A DNA stretch of 64,000 bases from Polaribacter sp. IC073 (GCF_007997075.1 NZ_VORS01000003.1:124001-188000); one strand, 5' to 3'. Counted from the stretch's first letter, positions 17,307 through 26,201 are shown. A program made the numbers and translations. Notes: generated from the sequence alone by a model not told the origin.

Positions 17307-17474
17307 ATGGCAAAGAAGAAAGCTTTCGCGTTGCGAGTTAATGAAGAAATGATAAAAGCCATCGAGAAATGGGCTGCAGATGAGTTTCGTTCTACAAACG
17401 GACAAATAGAATGGATGTTAATGCAGGCTTTAAAAGAGGCAAAACGAGCCCCTAAAAAGAAAGAAGAAGAATAA
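17307..17474 (+). CDS. Arc-like ribbon-helix-helix DNA-binding protein
   Basis: 55 residues: MAKKKAFALRVNEEMIKAIE, then EKWAADEFRSTNGQIEWMLM. This is the Arc/MetJ fold: a beta strand (KAFALRV), helix A (NEEMIKAIEKWAADE) and helix B (TNGQIEWMLMQALKEAK). It is a dimeric DNA binder. The gene is too short to be picked up by a standard length cut-off. Position at the end of the SPFH operon suggests autogenous control of the operon. The lysine-rich tail KKKEEE is unusual but common in homologues I recall. Confidence 0.88.
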   Translation: MAKKKAFALRVNEEMIKAIEKWAADEFRSTNGQIEWMLMQALKEAKRAPKKKEEE

Positions 17475-17484
17475 TAAAGGTATC

Positions 17485-17568
17485 TTTACGAGGCTTGAGC
17501 CTTTAGCGAGGTGATAGCTAAAGCAATCTTTCAATTAATAAGCAGATTGCTTCGTACCTCGCAATGAC
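17485..17568. repeat. REP-like dispersed inverted repeat
   Basis: The right arm AGATTGCTTCGTACCTCGCAATGAC (17544-17568, reported in two parts: AGATTGCTTCG and TACCTCGCAATGAC) pairs with a more decayed left arm near 17485-17530. The same module is seen at 35730-35801. This is a dispersed element in flavobacterial spacers; the copy at 35 kb keeps both arms better. Confidence 0.7.
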
Positions 17569-17585
17569 AAAATAGAATACTGTTA

Positions 17586-17615
17586 AAAAAACGCTCAATT
17601 TTATTGAGCGTTTTC
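17586..17615 (+). terminator. Rho-independent terminator
   Basis: AACGCTCAA, short TTTTA loop, TTGAGCGTT followed by TT. It ends the SPFH-to-Arc operon, 112 bases after the Arc stop, downstream of the REP element. Confidence 0.8.
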
Positions 17616-17667
17616 AATTTTGTATCTTGTCCGCCATTATTAAAAAAAAATCAACAAACCTATTCGA

Positions 17668-18375
17668 ATGAAAAAAGTATGTTACAAGTTAAATATGCGT
17701 AAAATAATCCTATTAGGATGTCTAAGCTTTATCATTCATAAAACAGAAGCACAAAAAACTGCAGCAAACCAATTAGGAACTTGGTACATGTATAATGGTT
17801 CTCATAAATTATCCGAAAAATATGCCCTTAAGACCATGGCTCATTTTAGATACTATGAAATGGCTAGTGAGTTTCAACAAGAAATTTATAGGTTAGGAGT
17901 TAATTATAAATTCAACCAAAAAACAAATCTAACATTAGGCTTCAGTAATGCTACATCAGATGTAGCGTATGACACTTCTTCTATCGATTTGTATGAACAT
18001 CGTTTTTATGAAGACTTTAATCTAAAATCGAATTGGAGAAAATTTACGCTCAAACAACGTTTTAGATTTGAACAACGTTTTATTCGTAAAAATGCAACTA
18101 CAGATCAGTTTGTAAATTGGATGCGTTACAACTTACATATAAATTACCCACTTTCAAATAACTGGAGTATTTATGCATTTAATGAGTTATTTTTACACCT
18201 TAACCAATCTAAGAGGTTTGCACAAAATTGGACTGGTGCAGGTTTTCTTTACAAATTAAACAATAATATCAAACTAAAAATGGGCTACTTTCAAGTTAAA
18301 TTACCTAATGAAGTTTTAAAAAGACTTCAACTAGGCGTTATTATTAATACAGATTTTACTAAAAAAACATCTTAA
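17668..18375 (+). CDS. DUF2490 domain-containing outer-membrane protein
   Basis: 235 residues. A signal peptide runs MRKIILLGCLSFIIHKTEAQ if the start at 17695 is used, or a longer n-region with the start at 17668; both are open. The rest matches DUF2490, a predicted outer-membrane barrel: LGTWYMYNGSHKLSEKYAL, YYEMASEFQQEIYRLGVNY, RFYEDFNLKSNWRKFTL and KQRFRFEQRFI. Function not known. It precedes the DUF819 gene by 2 bases. A decayed TAnnTTTG-like core lies after the terminator. Confidence 0.82.
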   Translation: MKKVCYKLNMRKIILLGCLSFIIHKTEAQKTAANQLGTWYMYNGSHKLSEKYALKTMAHFRYYEMASEFQQEIYRLGVNYKFNQKTNLTLGFSNATSDVAYDTSSIDLYEHRFYEDFNLKSNWRKFTLKQRFRFEQRFIRKNATTDQFVNWMRYNLHINYPLSNNWSIYAFNELFLHLNQSKRFAQNWTGAGFLYKLNNNIKLKMGYFQVKLPNEVLKRLQLGVIINTDFTKKTS

Positions 18376-18377
18376 AT

Positions 18378-19682
18378 ATGCAACCAACATTTACAAATGA
18401 CGCCATTGTTTTTGGTATTTTAATGATTTCTTTAGGATTCGTTTTTTACACAGAAAATCTAAAAACAGGTTTCTGGCCTAAGTTTTATAAAATAGTTCCG
18501 GGTTTATTTATGGCGTATTTTATTCCTGCTATTTTTACAACCGTTGGTATTATTTCACCAGAATGGAAAACAACAAATGCTACAGGAGACGTGGTAAGTA
18601 ACTCGTCTCAACTGTATTATGTTGCAAGTCGCTTTTTATTACCAGCATCCTTGGTTTTAATGACCTTAAGCATCGATTTAAAAGCAATTTTTAATTTGGG
18701 TTCTAAAGCCTTAATTATGTTTTTTACAGGAACTGTGGGAGTTATCATTGGAGGTCCTTTGGCAATTTTATTGATCTCTATTTTTTCTCCGGAAACCGTT
18801 GGTGGGGCAGATTTTGATGCAGTATGGAGAGGGCTCTCTACCTTAGCAGGAAGTTGGATTGGTGGCGGTGCAAACCAAACTGCCATGTTAGAAATCTACA
18901 AATACAACCCAGCTAAATATGGCGGAATGGTCATTGTAGATATTGTTGTTGCCAATGTTTGGATGGCAATTTTATTAATAGGAATTGGTAGGAAAGACAA
19001 AATAAACAAATGGTTAAAAGCAGATACTTCTGCCATTGAAGAGTTAAAAGAAAAAGTAATTACTTTTACTAAAAAAGTAAAAAGAAACCCAACCCTATCC
19101 GATTACATGATTATGCTTGCCATTGCTTTCGGAACTGTTGGTTTTGGGCATTTTGCAGCAAAGTATTTAAGTGATTTTTTCTCTGAATTTGTAGCTGCTA
19201 TAAACTCACAAACTTGGCGAAATGTGTTTTCTTTCTTAGGTTCTGGCTTTTTCTGGTTGATTAGTATCTCTACCATTGTAGCAATTATTTTATCGTACAC
19301 AAAAGCAAAAAATTACGAAGGTGCAGGCGCTAGTAAATTAGGAAGTGTTTTTATTTACATTCTAGTCGCTACTATTGGTATGAAAATGGACTTGAATCAG
19401 GCTTTTGAAAACCCAGGTTTAATAGCAATTGGCTTTGTTTGGATGACCATACACGCCATTTTATTAATTATTGTTGCTAAAATTATTAGAGCACCTTATT
19501 TCTTTTTAGCAGTTGGTAGTCAAGCAAACGTTGGTGGTGCAGCATCTGCACCAATTGTTGCGCAAGCATTTCATCCTTCTTTAGCAAGTGCAGGTGTTTT
19601 ATTAGCTGTTTTTGGCTACGCAATTGGTACTGTTGGAGCAATTTTGTGTACAATTTTAATGGAATTAGCATCAACAGTTTAA
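18378..19682 (+). CDS. DUF819 family membrane protein
   Basis: 434 residues with about 11 hydrophobic segments. Family landmarks are the loop LSTLAGSWIGGGANQTAMLE near residue 155 and the late VGSQANVGGAASAPIVAQAF near residue 375, two symmetric Gly/Asn-rich re-entrant motifs as in transporters of the Na+-coupled anion type. Related proteins are annotated as YjcL or keto-acid transporters; I cannot name the substrate. Cotranscribed with the DUF2490 barrel upstream, an outer/inner membrane pairing that suggests uptake or export of one compound. Confidence 0.85.
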   Translation: MQPTFTNDAIVFGILMISLGFVFYTENLKTGFWPKFYKIVPGLFMAYFIPAIFTTVGIISPEWKTTNATGDVVSNSSQLYYVASRFLLPASLVLMTLSIDLKAIFNLGSKALIMFFTGTVGVIIGGPLAILLISIFSPETVGGADFDAVWRGLSTLAGSWIGGGANQTAMLEIYKYNPAKYGGMVIVDIVVANVWMAILLIGIGRKDKINKWLKADTSAIEELKEKVITFTKKVKRNPTLSDYMIMLAIAFGTVGFGHFAAKYLSDFFSEFVAAINSQTWRNVFSFLGSGFFWLISISTIVAIILSYTKAKNYEGAGASKLGSVFIYILVATIGMKMDLNQAFENPGLIAIGFVWMTIHAILLIIVAKIIRAPYFFLAVGSQANVGGAASAPIVAQAFHPSLASAGVLLAVFGYAIGTVGAILCTILMELASTV

Positions 19683-19719
19683 AAAAATAAAGCATATTTG
19701 CAGACCAAATTTAGAATAA

Positions 19720-20424
19720 ATGAAGAAAATTATAGCAGTTTTAGTAGTATCAATTTTAATGATTGCGTGTTCCTCTAAAAAGGATGGCAATATGATTGTT
19801 GAAGGAAACATTAAGGGATTAAAAAAAGGAACTTTATACCTTCAAAAAATGAATGATACTGCAATTGTTTCTGTAGATTCTGTAACTGTTTTTGGTGATG
19901 GAAATTATAGATTAACAGACAATGTAGAATCTCCTGTAATGTATTATTTAACTTTTAATGGAAATACAGCTGATAAAAGTATCTTATTTTTTGGAAATAA
20001 AGGAACCATTACTATTAATGATAATATTGATATTTTCGGCTTTAATCCAGAAATTACAGGATCCGAAAATCAATTGGTTTTAAATAATTTCATGAAAATT
20101 AATAACCAATTTAAGAATCAACGTTTAGAGTTTATCAAAAAAGAATTTGATGCAGTTAAATCTAAAGATGAAGATTTAATTGAGCAAGTAAAGACCGATT
20201 TCAACAGAATGATTCGAAGAAAATATTTATATACTACTAATTTCGCACTGAACAACCCTAATTCTGAAGCAGCACCTTATATTGCTTTAACAGAATTATA
20301 CGATGCAAACATAAAATTATTAGACACGATTAATAACTCTTTATCTATAGACGTAAAAAAATCTATTTATGGTAAACGATTAGATAAATATATTAGCGAA
20401 ATTAAGGCTAGAGAAAATAACTAA
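19720..20424 (+). CDS. DUF4369 domain-containing lipoprotein
   Basis: 234 residues with a lipobox (VVSILMIAC, Cys17). The first part, MIVEGNIKGLKKGTLYLQK followed by DTAIVSVDSVTV, is the DUF4369 beta-sandwich found in many Bacteroidota lipoproteins, often fused to a thioredoxin domain; here the thioredoxin domain is absent and a mostly helical C-terminal half (KINNQFKNQRLEFIKKEF and following) takes its place. Probably in the outer membrane or periplasm. A terminator follows the stop by 20 bases. Confidence 0.8.
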   Translation: MKKIIAVLVVSILMIACSSKKDGNMIVEGNIKGLKKGTLYLQKMNDTAIVSVDSVTVFGDGNYRLTDNVESPVMYYLTFNGNTADKSILFFGNKGTITINDNIDIFGFNPEITGSENQLVLNNFMKINNQFKNQRLEFIKKEFDAVKSKDEDLIEQVKTDFNRMIRRKYLYTTNFALNNPNSEAAPYIALTELYDANIKLLDTINNSLSIDVKKSIYGKRLDKYISEIKARENN

Positions 20425-20444
20425 ATACTTTTTTAGCATCGTAT

Positions 20445-20479
20445 AAATATCCATTGTTCTAACAGTGGATATTTTTTTT
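20445..20479 (+). terminator. Rho-independent terminator of the DUF4369 gene
   Basis: AATATCCATTG, loop TTCTAA, CAGTGGATATT with a run of T. It lies between two converging genes and may serve both; the T-run is longer on the plus strand. Confidence 0.85.
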
Positions 20480-20931
20480 TACTTCACTTTTAAACTCCAT
20501 TCAAAAATAAATTTAGAAACCACTACTCCATCTTCATTTTTTCCTTCGGAACTTAAAACCACAACTTGCCCTTCTTTGGTTTCCCTTGATTTTTTTAGTG
20601 CTTCACTAATTTCTTTTCCACCTGCACATGAGAATACAATAGTACCTGTAGCTTTCTTAAAAAAAGTGGCTTCTTGATGCGTTACCAGCATAGATACGTT
20701 CTCTTTAGAGACCGCAATTGCTTTCATTACCAAAACTGCCGTAGCCATTTCTGCTGCCATTCCTTGAGCCGCCCAAAACATACTTTTAAACGGATTCTGA
20801 TTCATCCATTTGTGCTTAATTTTAACCTCTGCAGCCGTTTCTGATATCGATGTTACTCTCACTCCACTTAAATAACCTAGCGGCAACTTAAATAACATGT
20901 ACAGCGTAATTCTTCTTGGTGTAATCTTCAT
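20479..20931 (-). CDS. DUF4442 domain-containing hotdog-fold protein
   Basis: 150 residues. The helix-strand pattern HKWMNQNPFKSMFWAAQGMA is the hotdog central helix, and members of DUF4442 belong to the acyl-CoA thioesterase superfamily. Catalytic residues are not certain in this family. The sequence has no signal peptide, so it is cytoplasmic. Possible role: hydrolysing or binding acyl-CoA. It is transcribed alone, converging on the DUF4369 gene. Confidence 0.8.
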   Translation of the reverse strand: MKITPRRITLYMLFKLPLGYLSGVRVTSISETAAEVKIKHKWMNQNPFKSMFWAAQGMAAEMATAVLVMKAIAVSKENVSMLVTHQEATFFKKATGTIVFSCAGGKEISEALKKSRETKEGQVVVLSSEGKNEDGVVVSKFIFEWSLKVK

Positions 20932-21022
20932 ATGCCTTGTATTTCCTCACAAATTACCACTTTTTTAGCTACAAAACGATCATTTTAAAATGTTAAAAAA
21001 ATGTTAATTATAGTACTATGTA

Positions 21023-21054
21023 TTGCATAATACCTTTTATAAGATATATATTTG
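21023..21054 (+). promoter_or_regulatory. Predicted promoter of the DUF4870-PadR-PspC-GIN operon
   Basis: TTG at 21023-21025, a 21-base spacer, TATATTTG at 21047-21054, an exact TAnnTTTG. Transcription should start near 21060, which excludes the longer in-frame start at 21052 for the DUF4870 protein. Confidence 0.7.
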
Positions 21055-21084
21055 CATAAGCAAGTATTATACACTTTAAAAATT

Positions 21085-21510
21085 ATGAAACAAAATAGCC
21101 AAAACACGAATGCTTTTCTACTACATATTTCTGCCTTTGCAGGTTTTATATTTCCTTTTGGTCATATCATCACACCACTTATAGCGTGGCAAACTTTAAA
21201 AGATAGAAGTCCGTTTTTAGATGAACAAGGCAAAGAAGCCGTAAATTTTAATTTAAGTTACACCTTGTACTCTTTTATTCTAACGCTTACTTTTATTCCG
21301 TTTGCACTCGGCACCTTTTTTAGAAACTTTAATAATTTCGATAATTTTAATTTTAATTTCGATAACTATAATATTTTAGGTTTTATTGGTTTTGGAACTG
21401 CCACAGGAATTATCTATTTAGTAGGAATTGCTTTGGTAATAATTGCTTCCTTAAAAGCAAAAGAAGGAGAAAATTATAAATATCCTTTTACCATAAAATT
21501 TATAAAATAA
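21085..21510 (+). CDS. DUF4870 domain-containing membrane protein
   Basis: 141 residues with three membrane segments. The motif LLHISAFAGFIFPFGHIITP followed by LDEQGKEAVNFNLSYTLY is the DUF4870 (formerly Tic20-like) signature. An Asn/Phe-rich loop (FRNFNNFDNFNFNFDNYN) with about 2.5 degenerate units of NF(D/N)N lies between segments two and three. The start is placed after the promoter core at 21047-21054. First gene of the PadR-PspC operon, 10 bases before the PadR gene. Confidence 0.85.
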   Translation: MKQNSQNTNAFLLHISAFAGFIFPFGHIITPLIAWQTLKDRSPFLDEQGKEAVNFNLSYTLYSFILTLTFIPFALGTFFRNFNNFDNFNFNFDNYNILGFIGFGTATGIIYLVGIALVIIASLKAKEGENYKYPFTIKFIK

Positions 21511-21520
21511 ATCACAATAC

Positions 21521-21865
21521 ATGAAGATAGAAAACACAAAAGCACAAATGAGAAAAGGTGTTTTAGAGTACTGTATCTTATCCATCTTAAAAAATGGTGA
21601 TGCATATACTTCTGAAATTCTTTCGACACTAAAAAGTGCAGAAATGATTGTGGTTGAAGGAACCATTTATCCGTTATTAACGCGTTTAAAAAACGCCGGA
21701 TTATTATCCTATAGATGGGAAGAATCAACCTCAGGCCCCCCTAGAAAATACTACGTTTTAACAGAGAACGGAGGCATGTTTATAAAAGAATTAGACAAAA
21801 CCTGGAGTAATTTAGTAAACGCAGTTAACCAAGTAATTAGCACAAAACCAACTTCAAATGAATAA
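21521..21865 (+). CDS. PadR-family transcriptional regulator
   Basis: 114 residues. The winged-helix signature is LEYCILSILKNGDAYTSEIL followed by VVEGTIYPLLTRLKNAGLL and the wing SGPPRKYYVLTENG. PadR proteins repress genes for phenolic or envelope stress responses and dimerise through a C-terminal helix. The gene lies in an operon with PspC and GIN proteins and overlaps the PspC gene by eight bases, so it probably controls its own operon. Confidence 0.93.
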   Translation: MKIENTKAQMRKGVLEYCILSILKNGDAYTSEILSTLKSAEMIVVEGTIYPLLTRLKNAGLLSYRWEESTSGPPRKYYVLTENGGMFIKELDKTWSNLVNAVNQVISTKPTSNE

Positions 21866-23534
21866 GACAATAAATATTAATTTAGGCGGATTTTTCTTCC
21901 ACATAGATGAAATTGCGTATCAAAAATTAAGACGCTACCTAGAATCTATATCTAGATCTTTAAGTGAAGATCCGCAGGGAAAAAACGAAATTATAGCAGA
22001 TATAGAAGCACGTATTAGCGAGCTTTTATCAGAAAAAATCACCGACGCTAGACAAGTTGTAAATGAAAACGACATAGAAGATATTATTGTAATCATGGGC
22101 CAACCAGAAGATTATACAGATGCAGAAGAAGCGTATTCAGAGGCTAATTATTCTTCCACAAGAAATAGTTCTACAGGAAAAAAATTATTTAGAGACGGTG
22201 ACGATAAGTTTTTAGGTGGTGTTGCTTCTGGTATTGCACATTATTTTAATATTGATACCATTTGGATTCGTCTTGGTTTATTGGCCTTGTTTTTTGGTGC
22301 AGGATTCGGAATTCTGTTATACATCATTCTTTGGATTTTATTGCCTGAAGCTAAAACTACGGCAGAAAAATTACAGATGGAAGGTGAACCGGTGAACATC
22401 GATAATATTGAAAAAAAAATTCGAGAAGAATTTACCAATGTTTCCGAAAATGTTAGAAATGCTGCTAACCAAGCTTCAGAAAAATTTAAAGATGGGGCGA
22501 ATGAGTTTTCAGAAAAAATGAGTCGGACTTTTTCAGCAAAGACAAAAAAAAATAACGGTTTACAAGATTTTTTAAATACAATTGGTAAAATTATCTTAGT
22601 TTTCTTTAAAGTATTAGGGAAGTTTATAGGAGTCATTTTAGTATTTGTAGCTGCAGCTGTTATTTTATCTCTAATTATTGGAGGGTTTTCTATTGGAAGT
22701 TTAGAGTTTTTAAATATTGATGGCGATTTTATGAACTACCCACAGTTTTTCTACGATGCAACTTTACCGAGATGGTTACTTACACTTTCTGTTTTTATAT
22801 TGGTAGGAATTCCGTTTTTAGTATTATTTGTTTTAGGTCTAAGAATTTTATCTAGCAACGTAAAACAATTTAGTAAAGCAACCTCTTTAACCTTATTAGG
22901 AATTTGGATTATTGCCTTATTATCCATCGTGTTTACCGGAATAGAATTCGGAACAACACATGCAAATTATGGTAAATATGTTGAAAAAAGCGCATTAAAC
23001 ATCACCAAAAATGATACGCTTGTTTTAAAAATGCAAAATGATGATGCCATTTATTACCAGCATAACTTAAGAAGAAGTTCTAGAAAATACGAAGTAGAAG
23101 TAAATAATAAACGTTTAGCCTACACGAATGATATAGGCTTAGATGTAAAAAAGAGCAATACTGGTGCTGCATATATAGTGGTTCAGAAAGAATCTTATGG
23201 AAGAACCAGTGTAAAGGCGCGTAAAAACGCAGAGAAAATTCAGTATAAATACACCATTAAAGACAATGAAATTATTTTAGGTGCTTTCTTTTTATCAGAA
23301 TTAAAGAACATTTTTAAAGATGAAGATATCAGTATCACTATTTTTATTCCAGAATTTACTACTGTTTATTTTGATACTTCTGTAAAACACTTTTTAGATG
23401 ATATTAAAAATGAAGCGAAAATTTTTGATACAGATATGGCGAATCAGCATTTTATAATGACAGAAAAAACTTTAAAATGTACCGATTGTATTGAAGCAAT
23501 TGAAGTTGAAGATGTAGACGAAAAAACAATTTAA
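21858..23534 (+). CDS. PspC domain-containing membrane protein
   Basis: 558 residues. A cytoplasmic N-terminal part (residues 1-95, with IEARISELLSEKITDARQVV, and a C-terminal motif IIVIMGQPEDYTDA) comes before the PspC domain, residues 105-170: LFRDGDDKFLGGVASGIAHYFN, then a Gly-rich membrane segment. Three or four more membrane helices follow (residues about 250-275, 310-330, 350-370), then a beta-rich domain resembling head-GIN sheets. PspC homologues act in the phage-shock response to membrane damage. The next gene encodes a GIN protein. Confidence 0.9.
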   Translation: MNKTININLGGFFFHIDEIAYQKLRRYLESISRSLSEDPQGKNEIIADIEARISELLSEKITDARQVVNENDIEDIIVIMGQPEDYTDAEEAYSEANYSSTRNSSTGKKLFRDGDDKFLGGVASGIAHYFNIDTIWIRLGLLALFFGAGFGILLYIILWILLPEAKTTAEKLQMEGEPVNIDNIEKKIREEFTNVSENVRNAANQASEKFKDGANEFSEKMSRTFSAKTKKNNGLQDFLNTIGKIILVFFKVLGKFIGVILVFVAAAVILSLIIGGFSIGSLEFLNIDGDFMNYPQFFYDATLPRWLLTLSVFILVGIPFLVLFVLGLRILSSNVKQFSKATSLTLLGIWIIALLSIVFTGIEFGTTHANYGKYVEKSALNITKNDTLVLKMQNDDAIYYQHNLRRSSRKYEVEVNNKRLAYTNDIGLDVKKSNTGAAYIVVQKESYGRTSVKARKNAEKIQYKYTIKDNEIILGAFFLSELKNIFKDEDISITIFIPEFTTVYFDTSVKHFLDDIKNEAKIFDTDMANQHFIMTEKTLKCTDCIEAIEVEDVDEKTI

Positions 23535-23628
23535 ACAGTTCAGCCTAAAAAAGCAACAACTCAGCAACGAACTTTAGAGACAAGTTATCTATTTAAAGAT
23601 ATTTGTCTTCTGAATTAAAACCAACATC

Positions 23629-24354
23629 ATGAAAAAAGCAAGCAACCAATTTTTAGGCATTCTTTTTATAGCGACTATCTTTACCTCTTGTGGTACAGAT
23701 CTGCTAAACAAAGTAAACGGTAATAAAAATGTAATTGTAAAAGAACGCAAAACACAAGACAACTTTTCTGGCATCATGGTAAGTGCAGGAATTGATGTGT
23801 ACATAAGCCAAGGAAATGAGAATACGATTACAATTGAAGCGGATGAAAACTTACACGATCTAATTATTACAGAAGTTAGCAATGGTGTTTTAAACATTTA
23901 TTCCGACAAGAATATTGGTCGCGCAAAAGCAAAAAAAGTATACGTAACCCTAGAAAACCTTACCCTTTTAAAAGCAACAAGTGGTAGTGACGTCTTTGGC
24001 GAAACAACTATAAAAACCAAAGAAATTTCTATTAGCGCAACAAGTGGTGCAGACATTAAAATTGAGGTTGAAGCAGAAAGTGTAGAAACAAATGCAACGA
24101 GTGGTGCAGATATAGCTGTTTCTGGAATTACTGTTAATCATGTTTCTAATGCCACAAGTGGAAGTTCTATTGATGCATATCATCTAAAAAGCGAAAATGT
24201 TATTGCAAATGCTACCAGTGCAGCAGACATAAATATTTACGCATCTAAAAAAATTAAAGCAAAAGCAACAAGTGCCGGAGCTATTGATTTTAAAGGAAAC
24301 CCAACTACCGTGCACAAAAAAGCATCTTCTGGCGGAAGCGTTTCGAAAGATTAA
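23629..24354 (+). CDS. Head GIN domain lipoprotein (DUF2807)
   Basis: 241 residues with a lipobox (FTSC, Cys near residue 21). The middle and C-terminal parts are a right-handed ladder of repeats about 20 residues long, each carrying ATSG(A/S)D: ATSGSDVFG, ATSGADIKI, ATSGADIAV, ATSGSSIDA, ATSAADINI, ATSAGAIDF. This is the head-GIN/adhesin-like beta fold. Expected at the cell surface or outer membrane. The function is unknown; it follows PadR and PspC genes, an envelope-stress context. Confidence 0.88.
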   Translation: MKKASNQFLGILFIATIFTSCGTDLLNKVNGNKNVIVKERKTQDNFSGIMVSAGIDVYISQGNENTITIEADENLHDLIITEVSNGVLNIYSDKNIGRAKAKKVYVTLENLTLLKATSGSDVFGETTIKTKEISISATSGADIKIEVEAESVETNATSGADIAVSGITVNHVSNATSGSSIDAYHLKSENVIANATSAADINIYASKKIKAKATSAGAIDFKGNPTTVHKKASSGGSVSKD

Positions 24355-24420
24355 GAACATCTCTCAATAAAAACGGATTACTTCTACTGACAAACGTAGA
24401 AATCACTTTAAAAACAACCT

Positions 24421-24516
24421 ATGAACTCCTTCTTAGAACCGTTTAAAGATGCTCTTATTTTTAAAATAGCATTCTTAATCATAACATTTATATATCAATT
24501 TTTTATAAATTATTAG
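24421..24516 (+). CDS. Possible 31-residue membrane microprotein
   Basis: ATG to TAG encoding MNSFLEPFKDALIFKIAFL then IITFIYQFFINY, one hydrophobic helix after a polar start. It lies 66 bases after the GIN stop and before a terminator. No homologue is recognised. In a 322-base region without larger genes it is the only open frame that looks protein-like; the rest is spacer and two terminators. Confidence 0.3.
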   Translation: MNSFLEPFKDALIFKIAFLIITFIYQFFINY

Positions 24517-24567
24517 AAAGCTAACTTCTAATATAGTTACTAATACTTGGTTTTATTAGTTTACTTG

Positions 24568-24606
24568 GTAAGACGCTGTTTTGAAAAAAACAGCGCTTAC
24601 TTTTTA
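24568..24606 (+). terminator. Rho-independent terminator of the PadR-PspC-GIN operon
   Basis: GTAAGACGCTGTTTT, loop GAAA, AAACAGCGCTTAC with TTTTT. A long stem with one mismatch. Confidence 0.8.
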
Positions 24607-24623
24607 TTCAAAATTTAAAAATA

Positions 24624-24656
24624 AAAAAACCTGAATTTTAGCATTCAGGTTTTTAA
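24624..24656 (-). terminator. Rho-independent terminator of the TPR protein gene
   Basis: AAAAACCTGAAT and ATTCAGGTTTTT flank a six-base loop. Read on the minus strand it comes 21 bases after the TPR stop. Confidence 0.8.
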
Positions 24657-24676
24657 TATTTAGAGCGTAAAAGTAT

Positions 24677-26047
24677 TTATTCTATCGCTTTTTTATAATT
24701 TTTTAATAATTTTTGAACTTCTACATGATCATAAACAGACGGGTATAATTCATTTAAAATGGTATGATATTCATAATCTATTTCCATTCCTCTTATTAAA
24801 TGGATGAACGCATATTTTTCTTTATTCAGAATAAAAAATAAACCGACCAACCTGTATTCTATTTCAGCAATATCTTTATATACTTTTTGGGCTTCTAATA
24901 GCACTTTTAAAGCATCATCAAACTCGCCTAAAAAAGATAAAACATCTGTTAAACCTATATAAATTTCTGGTGAACTGTCGCCTAATTTTAAACAACTGTT
25001 AAAACCAACAACAGCTTCTTCAAAAAAACTGAGTCTTAAATTTATTTCTGCATAACGTCTCCAATACAACGCATTATCTTCATCAATCTTTAAGGCTTTT
25101 GCTAAATAATAAGCCGATTTTTGGTAGTGTTCTTGCTCGAAATATAAATTGGTTAACAAAATCCATCCTTTATCTAACAAAGGATCTTCATGCACCGCCT
25201 TTTTATAATAAGAAACAGCAGCTTCTAGCTTTTCTAACTTTTCATAACATTCGCCAATTCTTAAGTACACATAAGCCGTAGGATCATCTAGTTCTATAGT
25301 AATTAAGTAATTATCAATGGCATCTTGGTACTTGCCTAACTGTTCTAATGTTTTTGCTTTTTCTAAATAACCACCCAAAAAAGATTCATCAATTAAAACG
25401 GCATAATCAAAAGCAATTAAGGCCTCTTTATAGTTTTCTAAGACAAAATATTGCCTTCCTATTTGATGCCACGCAACTTCACAATACGGATTGATATCTA
25501 TATATGATTTTAAATAATGAATTGCTTCTTGATGTTCCTTTTGCATATCGAAACAATACACAATATTATACAACGCAGAATAGTCTTCGTAATCTGCTTC
25601 AATACAATTAGCAAAACTTATTCTTGCATTTCTATAATCATCTAAATACAGGTATTCCATTCCCATTAAAGACCAAACATCTATCTTATCATCTGTAAAA
25701 GTAAGTGCTTGTTCTAGGTTTAATAGTGCTTCTTTGTGGAATCCTTTTTTAGAATTTATAGTTGCTTTCTGAATAAAAACCTCGTCATTATTAGGTGATG
25801 AGAGTTCAATTTTCTTCAATAAAACGGTTGCTTTATCCACTTCATTTTCAGTTAAATGTAGCTCTACCATCAACAATTTTAAATCAATAGATTCTGGGTG
25901 CTGTTCTAACCCCAACTTTATTGCTTTTTTTGCTAACGATATTTTACCAACATCTAAATAATGTACAATGATTTCTTCAAACTCTACCAAATCAAAAAAA
26001 TAAATGTTGTTGGTTTTAAGCATGGATTCAAATTTTAATAGAGGCAT
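24677..26047 (-). CDS. Tetratricopeptide repeat protein
   Basis: 456 residues made of about 11 TPR-like helix pairs after the first 30 residues, for example AVSYYKKAVHEDPLLDKGW and SAYYLAKALKIDEDNALYW. No signal peptide, so cytoplasmic or membrane-associated through partners. TPR scaffolds mediate protein-protein contacts; no target is visible. An alternative start 24 bases later (MLKTNNIYF) is also possible. It is divergent from pyrR with 192 bases between them. Confidence 0.88.
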   Translation of the reverse strand: MPLLKFESMLKTNNIYFFDLVEFEEIIVHYLDVGKISLAKKAIKLGLEQHPESIDLKLLMVELHLTENEVDKATVLLKKIELSSPNNDEVFIQKATINSKKGFHKEALLNLEQALTFTDDKIDVWSLMGMEYLYLDDYRNARISFANCIEADYEDYSALYNIVYCFDMQKEHQEAIHYLKSYIDINPYCEVAWHQIGRQYFVLENYKEALIAFDYAVLIDESFLGGYLEKAKTLEQLGKYQDAIDNYLITIELDDPTAYVYLRIGECYEKLEKLEAAVSYYKKAVHEDPLLDKGWILLTNLYFEQEHYQKSAYYLAKALKIDEDNALYWRRYAEINLRLSFFEEAVVGFNSCLKLGDSSPEIYIGLTDVLSFLGEFDDALKVLLEAQKVYKDIAEIEYRLVGLFFILNKEKYAFIHLIRGMEIDYEYHTILNELYPSVYDHVEVQKLLKNYKKAIE

Positions 26048-26146
26048 GACTATGATATTTGAATTAGTGCATTAAAGGTACTGTAACTCTTTTGTTCCAT
26101 ATAGAATTGCTCTATTTCTTTTCAACAATTTAATTAACAAAAACAC

Positions 26147-26201
26147 TTGTTTAATTTAGGCGCTAATAATTTTGTGCGTACATAAATTTACGTTAATTTT
26201 G
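26147..26201 (+). promoter_or_regulatory. Two overlapping predicted promoters of the pyrR operon
   Basis: The first is TTG (26147-26149), 17 bases, TAATTTTG (26167-26174). The second uses the TTG at the end of that element (26172-26174), 19 bases, TAATTTTG (26194-26201). The 3' TTTG of the first core therefore doubles as the -33 TTG of the second. Both match the Bacteroidota consensus. A weak 7-pair hairpin follows at 26213-26232, just before the ATG. Confidence 0.6.

Noticed and set aside
21052..21084. Longer start of the DUF4870 protein
   Set aside because: It overlaps the promoter core TATATTTG, so it would be upstream of the transcription start.
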